From contig JASHQN010000005.1 of NCBI GenBank assembly GCA_030039135.1, positions 1 through 6,456 of the forward strand: DNA of 6,456 bases. The letters run 5' to 3'. The number at the start of each line of letters is the position of its first letter. The first letter of the stretch is position 1. The notes below the pieces were generated by a model. The model ran no database searches and had not been told where the DNA came from. It saw nothing but the letters and a program-made list of their open reading frames with translations. The translations under genes were made by a program, and so were the position numbers. Positions 1 through 6,066 of the stretch are shown here, piece by piece. The DNA comes from Thermoplasmata archaeon. GTDB taxonomy: Archaea > Thermoplasmatota > Thermoplasmata > Lutacidiplasmatales > UBA184.

Positions 1-649
1 CGACGAGCATCGACTGGGTCAGCTTGCCGGTGTTCGTGTTCTGCGGGCTCGGGTGGTAGGATGCCCACAGTAGCGGTCGGCGTTGTCCGAGGGGCGCGCA
101 GGCGCCGTGCGCGAACGGCACCTGCGGCCGGTTCCCGCCGAAGGCCCTCGGGGCGACCTCCCGAACCGCGTCCCAGGCGAACCCTCCGAGCGCGAGGATC
201 GCGCGGACCTCGGGCAGGCACCGAAGCTCTCGCTCCAGGAAGGGCGCGCAGTTCTCCCTCTCGTGGGGTGTGGGTCGGTTGTCCGGTGGGGCGCATCGAA
301 CGACCGCGGTCAGGTAGAGGTCGGTGTACCGCAGTCCGTCCCCCCGGCTTTGCGAGGTCGGCTGGCTCGCGAACCCGGCGGCATGGAACGCCCGGACCAG
401 GAATGCGGCGGACCGGTCGCCGGTGAACACGCGACCGGTGCGGTTTGAGCCATGCGCGGCCGGAGCCAGCCCGACCGCGACGAGCCGCGCGTTCGGATCG
501 CCGAATCCCGGTACCGGGCGGCCCCAGTATTCCTGGTCCCGGAACTCTTTCTTGCGTTCCCGCGCGACGCGTTCCCGATAGCGAACGAGACGCGGGCAGC
601 GCGTGCACGCGATCACTTCGTCCCGTATCCGAGCCAGCGAATCGGCCAC
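1..649 (-). CDS. Uracil-DNA glycosylase, family 5 (UDGb), 3' end cut off by the window
   Basis: This enzyme removes uracil (and in this family some other deaminated bases) from DNA, starting base-excision repair. The minus strand is open from an upstream stop at 713-715 to the left edge; 216 residues are visible from a GTG at 649. Four cysteines fit the family 4/5 iron-sulfur cluster: C15 and C18 (CTRC), C119 and C134. Motif I is GLAPAAH at 60-66, followed by NRTGRVFTGD at 69-78. Family 5 has alanine where other UDG families carry an acidic residue or Asn, and the TGD Asp (D78) is the proposed catalytic acid. Motif II is YHPSPQNTNTGKLT at 198-211. The segment YWGRPVPGFGDPNA (41-54) is also typical. 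GTG at 649 is chosen because it is the only usual start codon before the CxxC, gives the usual short N-terminus, and has a TATA-like box about 24 bases upstream. Only the last few C-terminal residues should be missing. Family assignment is firm; the start is less certain. Confidence 0.93.
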   Translation of the reverse strand, partial: MADSLARIRDEVIACTRCPRLVRYRERVARERKKEFRDQEYWGRPVPGFGDPNARLVAVGLAPAAHGSNRTGRVFTGDRSAAFLVRAFHAAGFASQPTSQSRGDGLRYTDLYLTAVVRCAPPDNRPTPHERENCAPFLERELRCLPEVRAILALGGFAWDAVREVAPRAFGGNRPQVPFAHGACAPLGQRRPLLWASYHPSPQNTNTGKLTQSMLV

Positions 650-669
650 GCTGTCGCGAACGGCGAGAA

Positions 670-676
670 CATTAAG
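670..676 (-). promoter_or_regulatory. Putative TATA box for the UDGb gene
   Basis: Read on the minus strand this is CTTAATG, the only AT-rich stretch in a GC-rich gap. Its centre lies about 24 bases upstream of the GTG at 649, which fits archaeal box A spacing for a leaderless transcript. No convincing BRE is visible. Inference from position and composition only. Confidence 0.45.
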
Positions 677-732
677 CGAGTGAGGTCCATCTCTCGCGCG
701 GTCCGCCGGTGCTCACGGAGCGTGACCTAGCC

Positions 733-738
733 GTATAG
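733..738 (+). promoter_or_regulatory. Putative TATA box for the beta-solenoid gene
   Basis: GTATAG, in the context CCGTATAGGG, is centred about 27 bases upstream of the ATG at 763. Transcription would begin at or just before the start codon, and no ribosome binding site is seen before the ATG. The same CGTATAG core precedes the rhodanese gene at nearly the same distance. Confidence 0.5.
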
Positions 739-762
739 GGCCCGGCGCACCTACTCCGCACG

Positions 763-1980
763 ATGCCGGAAACTCGCATTCCTGCGAACTCTCGCGCGCG
801 CCTCGGTGCGGTCGCCGGTGACCTCAGGGTCGGCGCGGGCGGTCGCATCGATGCCGACGGCAAGGTGGCGGTGAGCGGGGAGGCCCGGTTCGACGGACCG
901 GCCGAGATCGTCGGGACCCTCGAGTGTACACGACTGCGGGCCGGAGAGGGCTCGGTGCGGGTGTCCGGAGATCTCCTCGTGGCAGAGGAGATCGACTCGC
1001 GGGACGGATCGATCGACGTGGGGGGCTCGCTCAAGGCCCGGAGGGTCGACGTCGCCCGAACGCTCCACGTTGCCGGTTCCTCGGAAGCCCAGAAGTTCGA
1101 CGTCGGCGGTCGGCTCGAAGGAGGCGGCCCGCTCCGGGCGGAGGCCGTCTCCGTGGGCGGGCAGCTCCAGGTCGCGGGTCCCCTTACCGCCCGGTCGGTC
1201 GAGGCCGGCGGCTCGATGGACGTGGGCGAGATCACCCTCGAGTCTCTCGACGTCGGCGGGTCGGTACGGGTGGGCCGCGGCGAGGTCCGTCGCACGATCT
1301 CGGTCGGGGGTCGCTTCCTCGCCACCGGCGAACTCACCTTCGGGTCGCTCGATGTCGGCGGGTTCGCCGAGTTCAAGGAGGCCGCCCGAGGCGGAGCGAT
1401 CGTGGTCGGTGGCATGCTCGCCGCGGAGCGCGACCTCACGTTTGACTCGCTCGAGATCGGAGGATTCGGGAGGATCGGCGGCAACGGCAAGGGGGGTCGG
1501 GTCGAAGTGGGAGGACACTTCGACGTTCGGGGCTCGTTCGATCTCGAGGGGCCCTTGGAGGTGGGGGGCGCCATCACCGTCGGCGGAGCGCTGACGGGCG
1601 AACGGCTGGAGGTCGGGGGCAAGATCACGGCGCGCCGGGCGGTTTTCCGAGACGCGGTGAAGCTCGCCGGGATCATCGGCACGGAGGAGGGCCTCAAGGG
1701 GGCCCGGGTCCGGATCGAGCGGCGGTCGCGTGCGCGCGGCCCGATCGTCGGCGGCGCCGTCGAGATCGGGCGAGGGGCTCACGTGGAGGACGTCTACGGG
1801 GAACGGGTCGAGCTCCACGAGAAGGCCGAAGCGCAGCGGATCTTCGGTGCGGTGGTCGAGCTGCGGGAACACGCGTCCGCCGTCGAGGTGGTCTTCACCG
1901 GGTCGGTCGAGATCTCTCCCGGAGCGTCCGTCCGAGTCGGTCCGAAGAAGGTCGACGCGCTTCCGACGTTCCCGTTGTAA
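763..1980 (+). CDS. Bactofilin/halofilin-like beta-solenoid protein (polymer-forming cytoskeletal type)
   Basis: 405 residues, probably cytosolic: no signal peptide or membrane segment is seen. From residue 112 to 332 the protein is a near-perfect 17-residue repeat (rungs starting at 112, 129, 146, 162, 179, 196, 213, 230, 247, 265, 282, 299 and 316). Each rung opens with a hydrophobic-x-hydrophobic-Gly-Gly pattern such as LDVGG or LEVGG, as expected for a beta-helix with one turn per repeat. Less regular rungs fill residues 15-111. The last part (333-395) keeps the 16-17 spacing but replaces VGG with charged rungs such as VEIGRG and VELHEK. Bactofilins and the haloarchaeal halofilins are short-rung solenoids that polymerise end to end; this protein resembles them in pattern but is longer than a typical bactofilin (commonly 100-200 residues). 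It is followed 17 bases later by a winged-helix gene, likely in one operon. A role as scaffold or shape protein is inferred; another solenoid function is possible. Confidence 0.72.
   Translation: MPETRIPANSRARLGAVAGDLRVGAGGRIDADGKVAVSGEARFDGPAEIVGTLECTRLRAGEGSVRVSGDLLVAEEIDSRDGSIDVGGSLKARRVDVARTLHVAGSSEAQKFDVGGRLEGGGPLRAEAVSVGGQLQVAGPLTARSVEAGGSMDVGEITLESLDVGGSVRVGRGEVRRTISVGGRFLATGELTFGSLDVGGFAEFKEAARGGAIVVGGMLAAERDLTFDSLEIGGFGRIGGNGKGGRVEVGGHFDVRGSFDLEGPLEVGGAITVGGALTGERLEVGGKITARRAVFRDAVKLAGIIGTEEGLKGARVRIERRSRARGPIVGGAVEIGRGAHVEDVYGERVELHEKAEAQRIFGAVVELREHASAVEVVFTGSVEISPGASVRVGPKKVDALPTFPL
1096..1758 (+). repeat. Thirteen degenerate 51-bp coding repeats (17-residue VGG rungs)
   Basis: The solenoid core is encoded by 13 tandem units of 51 bases. 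One unit is 48 bases (the rung at residue 146) and one is 54 (the rung at 247). The repeat is plain at protein level, with consensus hydrophobic-acidic-hydrophobic-G-G at the start of each unit. At DNA level it shows as recurring GTCGGCGG or GTGGGGG blocks, but the units have diverged too far to be recent duplications. Indels of exactly one codon fit selection for rung geometry. Confidence 0.8.
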
Positions 1981-1997
1981 CCCGAGGGGACCGGTCG

Positions 1998-2330
1998 ATG
2001 CTCTCCGCACGGGACGAACCGGCGGCCCCGCGCCGGCGAGAGGCGACCGACCTCTACGCGACCGTGCTCGAGGTCGTGAAGCGATATCATGGAGCCGCGC
2101 GGATCACTCGCGTGTCCTATGGCGCGGGCATGCCGGTCGACCGGCTCCGGTCGCTCGTGGACCGGCTCGTCGGCCTGGGCTTGATGAAGGTCGAGGATCT
2201 CGACGGACGGCCCGCGTACGACATCACGTCGAGGGGCCAGGAGTTCCTGACGACGTACTGGAAAATGCGAGCGTTCATCGAAGTCTTGGAGGCGAATCCT
2301 GAGGACCGGATCTCTCGGCGCCGTAGTTGA
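1998..2330 (+). CDS. Small archaeal winged-helix DNA-binding protein
   Basis: 110 residues. After an Arg-rich N-terminal tail (1-16), residues 17-31 form a first helix, 36-44 a short second element, and 46-62 (PVDRLRSLVDRLVGLGL) a probable recognition helix. Next comes a wing ending in AYDITSRGQEFL (73-84) and a C-terminal helix (86-99) that could dimerise. The pattern 'L..L...GL...... Y.iT..G..FL' is typical of small archaeal winged-helix proteins of the HTH_45-like kind (PF14947 type). The ATG at 1998 has a purine-rich GAGGGGA at 1983-1989, a sensible Shine-Dalgarno distance, unlike the apparently leaderless first gene. The 17-base gap and shared strand indicate co-transcription with the beta-solenoid gene, so it may regulate that operon or act with it. 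The target is unknown. Confidence 0.75.
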   Translation: MLSARDEPAAPRRREATDLYATVLEVVKRYHGAARITRVSYGAGMPVDRLRSLVDRLVGLGLMKVEDLDGRPAYDITSRGQEFLTTYWKMRAFIEVLEANPEDRISRRRS

Positions 2331-2434
2331 GCGCGTTCACCGGTTCGCCGGGATTTCTCCCCAACGGAGGGAGGCCCTCGCTGGAGCGGTGCGATCTCGC
2401 ACGCTGCCCGTCCGCCCAGGCCAGGCAAGCCGGC

Positions 2435-2761
2435 TCAATCGTATCGCGGGACCGCAGGGTCGACCGAAAGCGACCACGCGTCGATGCCACCCTTCAGGTT
2501 CGCGATCTCTCGAAACCCTCGTACCTCGAGAAAGCCGGCGACCATCGCGGACCGTGCACCTCCGTGGCAGTACACGACGACCGTACGGTCCTTTGGGATC
2601 TCCTCCAGCCGGTCGGGCACCTCGTTCATCGGGATGTGCAGCGACGGTTCGATGACGGCAAGCTCACGCTCGTACGGCTCGCGCACGTCGAGGAGGACAA
2701 TGCGGCTGGGGGCGCGCTTCATCCGCTCGGCGGCCTCAACCGCGCTGATCTCTGCGACCAC
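2435..2761 (-). CDS. Single-domain rhodanese-like sulfurtransferase
   Basis: 108 residues spanning one complete rhodanese domain. Visible marks are LLDVREPYE (23-31), the substrate-side segment HIPMNEVPDRL (42-52), the active-site loop CHGGARS with catalytic C65 (65-71), and the closing GFREIANLKGGIDAW (82-96). The loop has the six-residue length after Cys typical of sulfurtransferases rather than Cdc25-type phosphatases. Such proteins carry sulfur as a Cys persulfide for thiosulfate or cyanide detoxification, or for cofactor and tRNA thiolation; the specific partner cannot be read here. The start is GTG at 2761, supported by a TATA-like box 26 bases upstream and by the domain beginning at once (VAEISAVEAAE). 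It converges on the winged-helix gene across 104 bases in which I see no gene, and is divergent from the ABC operon. Confidence 0.9.
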   Translation of the reverse strand: MVAEISAVEAAERMKRAPSRIVLLDVREPYERELAVIEPSLHIPMNEVPDRLEEIPKDRTVVVYCHGGARSAMVAGFLEVRGFREIANLKGGIDAWSLSVDPAVPRYD

Positions 2762-2784
2762 GCGAGTAGGAGGGGCGTCCGGGG

Positions 2785-2790
2785 CTATAC
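2785..2790 (-). promoter_or_regulatory. Putative TATA box for the rhodanese gene
   Basis: On the minus strand this reads GTATAG in the context GGCGTATAGCCC, centred about 26 bases upstream of the GTG at 2761. It shares the CGTATAG core and spacing with the box before the beta-solenoid gene, supporting both the promoter call and the GTG start. Confidence 0.5.
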
Positions 2791-2896
2791 GCCCTCTGCC
2801 CCGGCCCCGCGCGCCCGACCTGCCTACGGTCCTCGGGCGGACACCGACCGTTCGAGGGCGGGAGCCGTGCGAAACCGCCGCAGTACCCCGCTTAGG

Positions 2897-2904
2897 TTTT
2901 TACG
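2897..2904 (+). promoter_or_regulatory. Putative TATA box for the ABC exporter operon
   Basis: TTTTTACG, preceded by CTTAGG, is the only T-rich run in the divergent gap. Its centre is about 30 bases before the ATG at 2931, implying a leader of only a few bases. No Shine-Dalgarno sequence is seen between it and the start. Confidence 0.45.
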
Positions 2905-2930
2905 TTCCCCTGGTCCCCGGTGGGCCGTAA

Positions 2931-3878
2931 ATGCCGACTGCTTCCATCGAAACGCACGATCTGACGAAGGCGTTCGGTCGTTTCACGGCGCTGGACGGGC
3001 TCAATCTCACGATCAGCGGGACGAAGTGCGTGGGCTTCCTCGGACCGAACGGTGCGGGGAAAACGACCACGCTGAAGCTCCTCACCGACATGATCTTCCC
3101 GACCCGGGGCGGGTGCTCGATCAACGGGATCTCGGTGCAGGAGCACCGCAAGTGGGCTCTCGCCGATGCGGGAGTTCTCATCGAGAGCCCGGAGATCTAC
3201 CCTTCCCTCACTCCGAACGAGGCCCTCGAGATGGTGGCCGACCTGCGTGGGGTTCCGGTCGCCGAGCGACGCGATCGGATCCGCACGGTGCTCGCCGAGG
3301 TCAAGATGTCGGAATGGGCCGACATGAAGTTCGGCCGCATGTCCAAGGGGATGAAGCAGCGGATCAACATCGCGGCGGCCCTCGTCCACGATCCGGCGGT
3401 CCTCCTTCTCGACGAGCCGTCGACGGGCCTCGACCCGCGGGGAATGGCGGAGGTCCGCTCCATCGTCCGCGAACTCAAGAAGAGCCAGCGGCTGATCTTC
3501 ATGAGCAGCCACATCCTGAGCGAGGTCGTCGACGTCTGTGACGAGGTCGCGCTCATCGACAAGGGGAAGCTCCTCTTCTACGACACGCTCGACAACGTCA
3601 TCGCTCGCTTCTCGGGCAGCCACGCGTCGGTCGACGTCGCGCTCGCTCGTCCGATCGGCCCCGACGTCGTGACCCAGAAGATCGCGAACCTGCCCGGCGT
3701 CGCGGGCGTCAACCAGCTCGATCCGAAGCGTCTGCGTGTTCGATTCACGGGCGGGCTCGACGGTCAGGAGCGCCTATTGGAAGCGCTCGTCGAGCTTCAC
3801 ATCGGGGTGCTCAGCGTCGCGGAGTCGGAGAGCGCGCTCGAGGAGATCTACCTCAGCCAGATCTCGCGGGGGGACTAG
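2931..3878 (+). CDS. ABC-2 type exporter ATP-binding subunit
   Basis: 315 residues. It hydrolyses ATP to drive export through the membrane partner encoded next. Walker A is GPNGAGKT (38-45), the signature is MSKGMKQR (137-144), Walker B with the catalytic Glu is VLLLDEPSTGLD (157-168, E162), and the switch His is H194 in SSHILSE. The Q-loop position holds Glu (LIESPEIYPSLT, E85), as is common in the BcrA/CcmA-like group of ABC-2 ATPases. Residues from about 215 form the C-terminal extension usual in this group. The ATG at 2931 puts the first beta strand (IETHDLTKAFG) right after the start and lies downstream of a TATA-like box. The permease gene begins 4 bases after this stop, so the two form an operon. 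Substrate cannot be told: this group exports drugs, peptides, lipids or sodium. Confidence 0.93.
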   Translation: MPTASIETHDLTKAFGRFTALDGLNLTISGTKCVGFLGPNGAGKTTTLKLLTDMIFPTRGGCSINGISVQEHRKWALADAGVLIESPEIYPSLTPNEALEMVADLRGVPVAERRDRIRTVLAEVKMSEWADMKFGRMSKGMKQRINIAAALVHDPAVLLLDEPSTGLDPRGMAEVRSIVRELKKSQRLIFMSSHILSEVVDVCDEVALIDKGKLLFYDTLDNVIARFSGSHASVDVALARPIGPDVVTQKIANLPGVAGVNQLDPKRLRVRFTGGLDGQERLLEALVELHIGVLSVAESESALEEIYLSQISRGD

Positions 3879-3882
3879 CCGG

Positions 3883-4761
3883 ATGGCTACTGCCACCACC
3901 GATCCTGCGGATCTCCGGCTGCACGTTCCTCCGTCGATGCAGCAGGTGACGAAACTCGCGCGCTACCAGCTGCGAGAGTACGTCCGCTCCCGCCGTTTCA
4001 TCGCGCTCACGCTCATCGTCCTCGCGATCGGGGTCATCCTGACCGCCCTGGTCGCCCACTTCCGCGGAACGATCGTCTCCACCAACCTCGCGTTCTACGG
4101 TTCGTTCTGGGGCGGCGGGGTCGGGGTCGTCATCGTCCTCGCGGCGGTGTTCTTCGGCGGAGATGCCATCGCCGGCGAGTTCCAAAACAAGACGGGCTAC
4201 TTCCTCATGGGCCTTCCCGTTCGCCGCAGCACGGTGTACGTCGGGAAGTTCATCGCCGCGTTCCTCGCGTCGCTCTCCATGATGCTGCTCTTCCTCGCGA
4301 TCCTCGTGGGGAACGGCGTGTACTACTTCGGGTCCAACGTCCTCCCGTGGCAGCTCGGCCTATCCCTGCTCATCGCGATCGTCTACCTCAGCGCCGTCCT
4401 TGGCGCCACGTTCCTGTTCAGTTCGCTGTTCAAGACGAGCGCGTACGGCTTCGTCCTCACCGCGATCCTGTTCCTTTTCGGGTTCACGATTCTCGAGGAC
4501 GTGATCACCGACCTCGTGAAGATCGAGCCGTGGATGATCATCTCCTATGCGAGCTCGACGATCGGGAGCGTCTTCTCCCCCACCGTCAGCTGGGGACTCA
4601 CGGGGACGGTGACCCGGGTGACGACCGGGATGGGCCGGTTTATGGTGACCACCACGACCTACACCGCCGGAGTCGCCGAGGGGATCGTGATCATGATCGC
4701 CTACCTCATCGTGACCGCTGCGGCGGGCCTCGGGCTGTTCGAGCGCGAAGAGTTCGCGTGA
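3883..4761 (+). CDS. ABC-2 type transporter permease
   Basis: 292 residues with about six membrane helices (roughly 39-59, 72-93, 122-146, 157-182, 187-206 and 264-286). It should form the membrane channel for the ATPase encoded just upstream. Between helices 2 and 3 it has the conserved cytoplasmic segment IAGEFQNKTGYFLMGLPVRR (96-115), the hallmark 'sgE...gT...ll..P.sR' of ABC-2 permeases that contacts the ATPase. The frame is open further upstream, but the ATG at 3883 is chosen because it lies 4 bases after the ATPase stop and leaves a normal cytosolic N-terminus (1-38). A G-rich stretch at 3868-3873 could be its ribosome binding site. A long loop at about 210-262, rich in Ser and Thr, probably faces outside. 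Substrate is unknown. Confidence 0.9.
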   Translation: MATATTDPADLRLHVPPSMQQVTKLARYQLREYVRSRRFIALTLIVLAIGVILTALVAHFRGTIVSTNLAFYGSFWGGGVGVVIVLAAVFFGGDAIAGEFQNKTGYFLMGLPVRRSTVYVGKFIAAFLASLSMMLLFLAILVGNGVYYFGSNVLPWQLGLSLLIAIVYLSAVLGATFLFSSLFKTSAYGFVLTAILFLFGFTILEDVITDLVKIEPWMIISYASSTIGSVFSPTVSWGLTGTVTRVTTGMGRFMVTTTTYTAGVAEGIVIMIAYLIVTAAAGLGLFEREEFA

Positions 4762-4833
4762 TCCCGCGCGCCGCCGCTACCACCGAGGCTTCGGCCTGAG
4801 GTGCCGCGGGGAGCGGGTGCCCCGCCTACAAAG

Positions 4834-4841
4834 CGTTAAGG
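4834..4841 (+). promoter_or_regulatory. Putative TATA box for TYW1
   Basis: CGTTAAGG, just after a second AT-rich patch CTACAAAG (4826-4833), is centred about 30 bases before the ATG at 4868. It lies inside the longer open frame that could start with GTG at 4817, which argues against that earlier start. A purine run GGGAGG at 4848-4853 is 14 bases from the ATG, rather far for a ribosome binding site. Confidence 0.4.
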
Positions 4842-4867
4842 TCCGAAGGGAGGTCGCGGCCTCGCGG

Positions 4868-5857
4868 ATGGGTGACCAAGACCTTTCGACGGAGCTCGTC
4901 GGCCAGGGCTACCAGCTCGTCGGGCGCCACAGCGCGGTCAAGCTCTGCTACTGGACGCGAGAGTCGCTGGTGCGCGAGCGCGACTGCTACAAGGGCCGGT
5001 TCTACGGCATCGAGAGCCACCGGTGCCTTCAGATGTCGCCGGCGATCGACTCGTGCAACCTCTCCTGCCGCTTCTGCTGGCGCAACCAGGGCTGGGAGAA
5101 CGACGCGGTGATGCCCGAGTACGACGACCCGGAGCAGCTGCTCGATCGCTCGATCGACGCACAGCGTCGAATCCTCTCTGGATTCAAGGGGGATCCCTCG
5201 GTGCGGACCGACCGATGGGAGGAGTCGCAGGCGCCCCGGCACATTGCGATCTCGCTCACCGGCGAGCCGACGCTCTATCCGAAGATGAACCGGTTCCTGG
5301 AGATCTGCCACGAGCGAGGCATCACCACGTTCCTCGTGACCAACGGCACGAACCCCGACGCCCTGCGCCACCTCGACCCGCTCCCGACGCAGCTCTATGT
5401 CTCGGTAACGGCGCCGAACCGGGAGGTGTTCCGCCGGCTCACCCTCCCGTCCGACGAGCACGCGTGGGACCGGCTCGAAGAGTCGCTCGAGATCGTCCGG
5501 AACCTCCGCACGCGCCGCGTGATCCGGCACACCCTCGTGCGGGGCTGGAACCTCGGCTGGATCGATGCCTACGCGGACCTCGACCTGAGGGCGACCCCGG
5601 ACTTCGTCGAACCGAAGGGCTACGTCTACATGGGGAAGTCGCGCCAGCGCCTTGGCCGCGACCACGTGCCGACGCACGAGGAGATCGCCGCCTTCGCCCG
5701 TCGCCTGGCGCAGCGGACGGGCTACCTCGTTCTGGACGAGTCGGTCGACTCCAAGGTCGTCCTTCTCGGGCGAACGAGAGAAGGTCGCCACCTGCCCGCG
5801 CACGCGCCGGTCGATCCCCGCGGGCCCATCGGACCCGCTCCCGCGGGCGCTAGGTGA
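4868..5857 (+). CDS. taw1: 4-demethylwyosine synthase (radical SAM, archaeal TYW1)
   Basis: 329 residues. The enzyme condenses N1-methylguanosine at position 37 of tRNA-Phe with two pyruvate carbons to make 4-demethylwyosine, the first tricyclic step towards wyosine bases that help hold the reading frame. The radical-SAM cluster motif is C63-x3-C67-x2-C70 (CNLSCRFCW). A second cluster is expected on C27, C40 and C53, and K42 matches the lysine proposed to bind pyruvate. As I recall, the Methanocaldococcus jannaschii enzyme has C26/C39/C52, K41 and C62/C66/C69, a constant offset of one. Further family motifs are SLTGEPTLYP, FLVTNGTNP and LYVSVTAPN. That alignment and the promoter position favour ATG 4868 over GTG 4817, which would add 17 residues. 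No flavodoxin domain is present, as usual for archaea. The C-terminal tail (about 305-329) is Pro/Arg/Gly-rich and ends inside the convergent Sec61-beta gene. Confidence 0.95.
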   Translation: MGDQDLSTELVGQGYQLVGRHSAVKLCYWTRESLVRERDCYKGRFYGIESHRCLQMSPAIDSCNLSCRFCWRNQGWENDAVMPEYDDPEQLLDRSIDAQRRILSGFKGDPSVRTDRWEESQAPRHIAISLTGEPTLYPKMNRFLEICHERGITTFLVTNGTNPDALRHLDPLPTQLYVSVTAPNREVFRRLTLPSDEHAWDRLEESLEIVRNLRTRRVIRHTLVRGWNLGWIDAYADLDLRATPDFVEPKGYVYMGKSRQRLGRDHVPTHEEIAAFARRLAQRTGYLVLDESVDSKVVLLGRTREGRHLPAHAPVDPRGPIGPAPAGAR

Positions 5858-6011
5858 GCCGCCAGTTCAGGACTTCGACCAGGATCGCCACCGAGATCCC
5901 GAGCCCGATCACGATGTACGGATTGATCTTGAGGGCTCGAGTCTCCTCCATGTCGTAGTACTGGATGAGACCGGCCGCGCTCGAGAAGCCGGAACGTTTG
6001 CCTTCGGGCAT
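5850..6011 (-). CDS. Preprotein translocase subunit Sec61-beta
   Basis: This 53-residue protein is the small non-essential-type third subunit of the archaeal SecYE-beta translocon in the cytoplasmic membrane. It shows the family signature SSAAGLIQYYDMEE (10-23; consensus 'S.AGLi.YyeeEe'), then LKINPYIVIG (27-36) leading into one C-terminal membrane helix (about 32-49). The N-terminus is cytosolic and ends in NWRLT at the outer side. The length is normal for the family. ATG 6011 is the only sensible start and has a good TATA box 29 bases upstream. Its last 8 bases overlap the end of the convergent TYW1 gene (TAG on the minus strand against TGA on the plus strand). The upstream neighbour is a signal peptide peptidase gene, also part of export, but with a separate promoter between them. 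Confidence 0.95.
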   Translation of the reverse strand: MPEGKRSGFSSAAGLIQYYDMEETRALKINPYIVIGLGISVAILVEVLNWRLT

Positions 6012-6036
6012 CGCACTCCCGCGAGCGCCGAGCCTC

Positions 6037-6043
6037 TATAAAA
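6037..6043 (-). promoter_or_regulatory. TATA box for the Sec61-beta gene
   Basis: On the minus strand this reads TTTTATA, the closest match in the window to the archaeal box A consensus. It is centred about 29 bases upstream of the ATG at 6011, giving a transcript with almost no leader. It lies in the 55-base gap after the SppA stop, so Sec61-beta can be transcribed on its own. Confidence 0.65.
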
Positions 6044-6066
6044 GGGCCCGGAGGCGGACGCGCACC

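Noticed and set aside
61..730. Several plus-strand open frames of 76-121 codons in the first 730 bases
   Set aside because: The minus strand here encodes a clear UDGb with all motifs; the plus-strand products are Arg/Pro-rich shadows.
751..2010. A 419-codon open frame on the minus strand opposite the solenoid gene, and another of 341 codons at 672-1697
   Set aside because: Their products are low-complexity runs rich in Arg, Asp, Pro and Ser with no recognisable motif. They mirror the repeated GC-rich codons of the solenoid gene, which has a clear 17-residue period, a promoter and a downstream partner.
2331..2434. Possible tRNA-like GGTTCG and short hairpin GCGATCTCGC between the convergent winged-helix and rhodanese genes
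   Set aside because: No acceptor, D or anticodon arms can be folded around the GGTTCG, and the hairpin is too short with no T-run, so neither a tRNA nor a terminator can be supported.
2327..3541. A 404-codon plus-strand frame across the rhodanese and ABC genes
   Set aside because: It crosses two well-supported genes and the promoter gap between them, and its translation has no motif. It is a high-GC shadow.
3736..3882. N-terminal extension of the permease frame into the ATPase gene
   Set aside because: It would overlap the ATPase by over 140 bases and add an Arg/Ser-rich segment. ATG 3883 directly after the ATPase stop gives a normal permease.
4826..5803. A 325-codon minus-strand frame opposite TYW1
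   Set aside because: The translation is Arg/Val/Glu-rich without motifs, while the plus strand carries all TYW1 cysteines and motifs.
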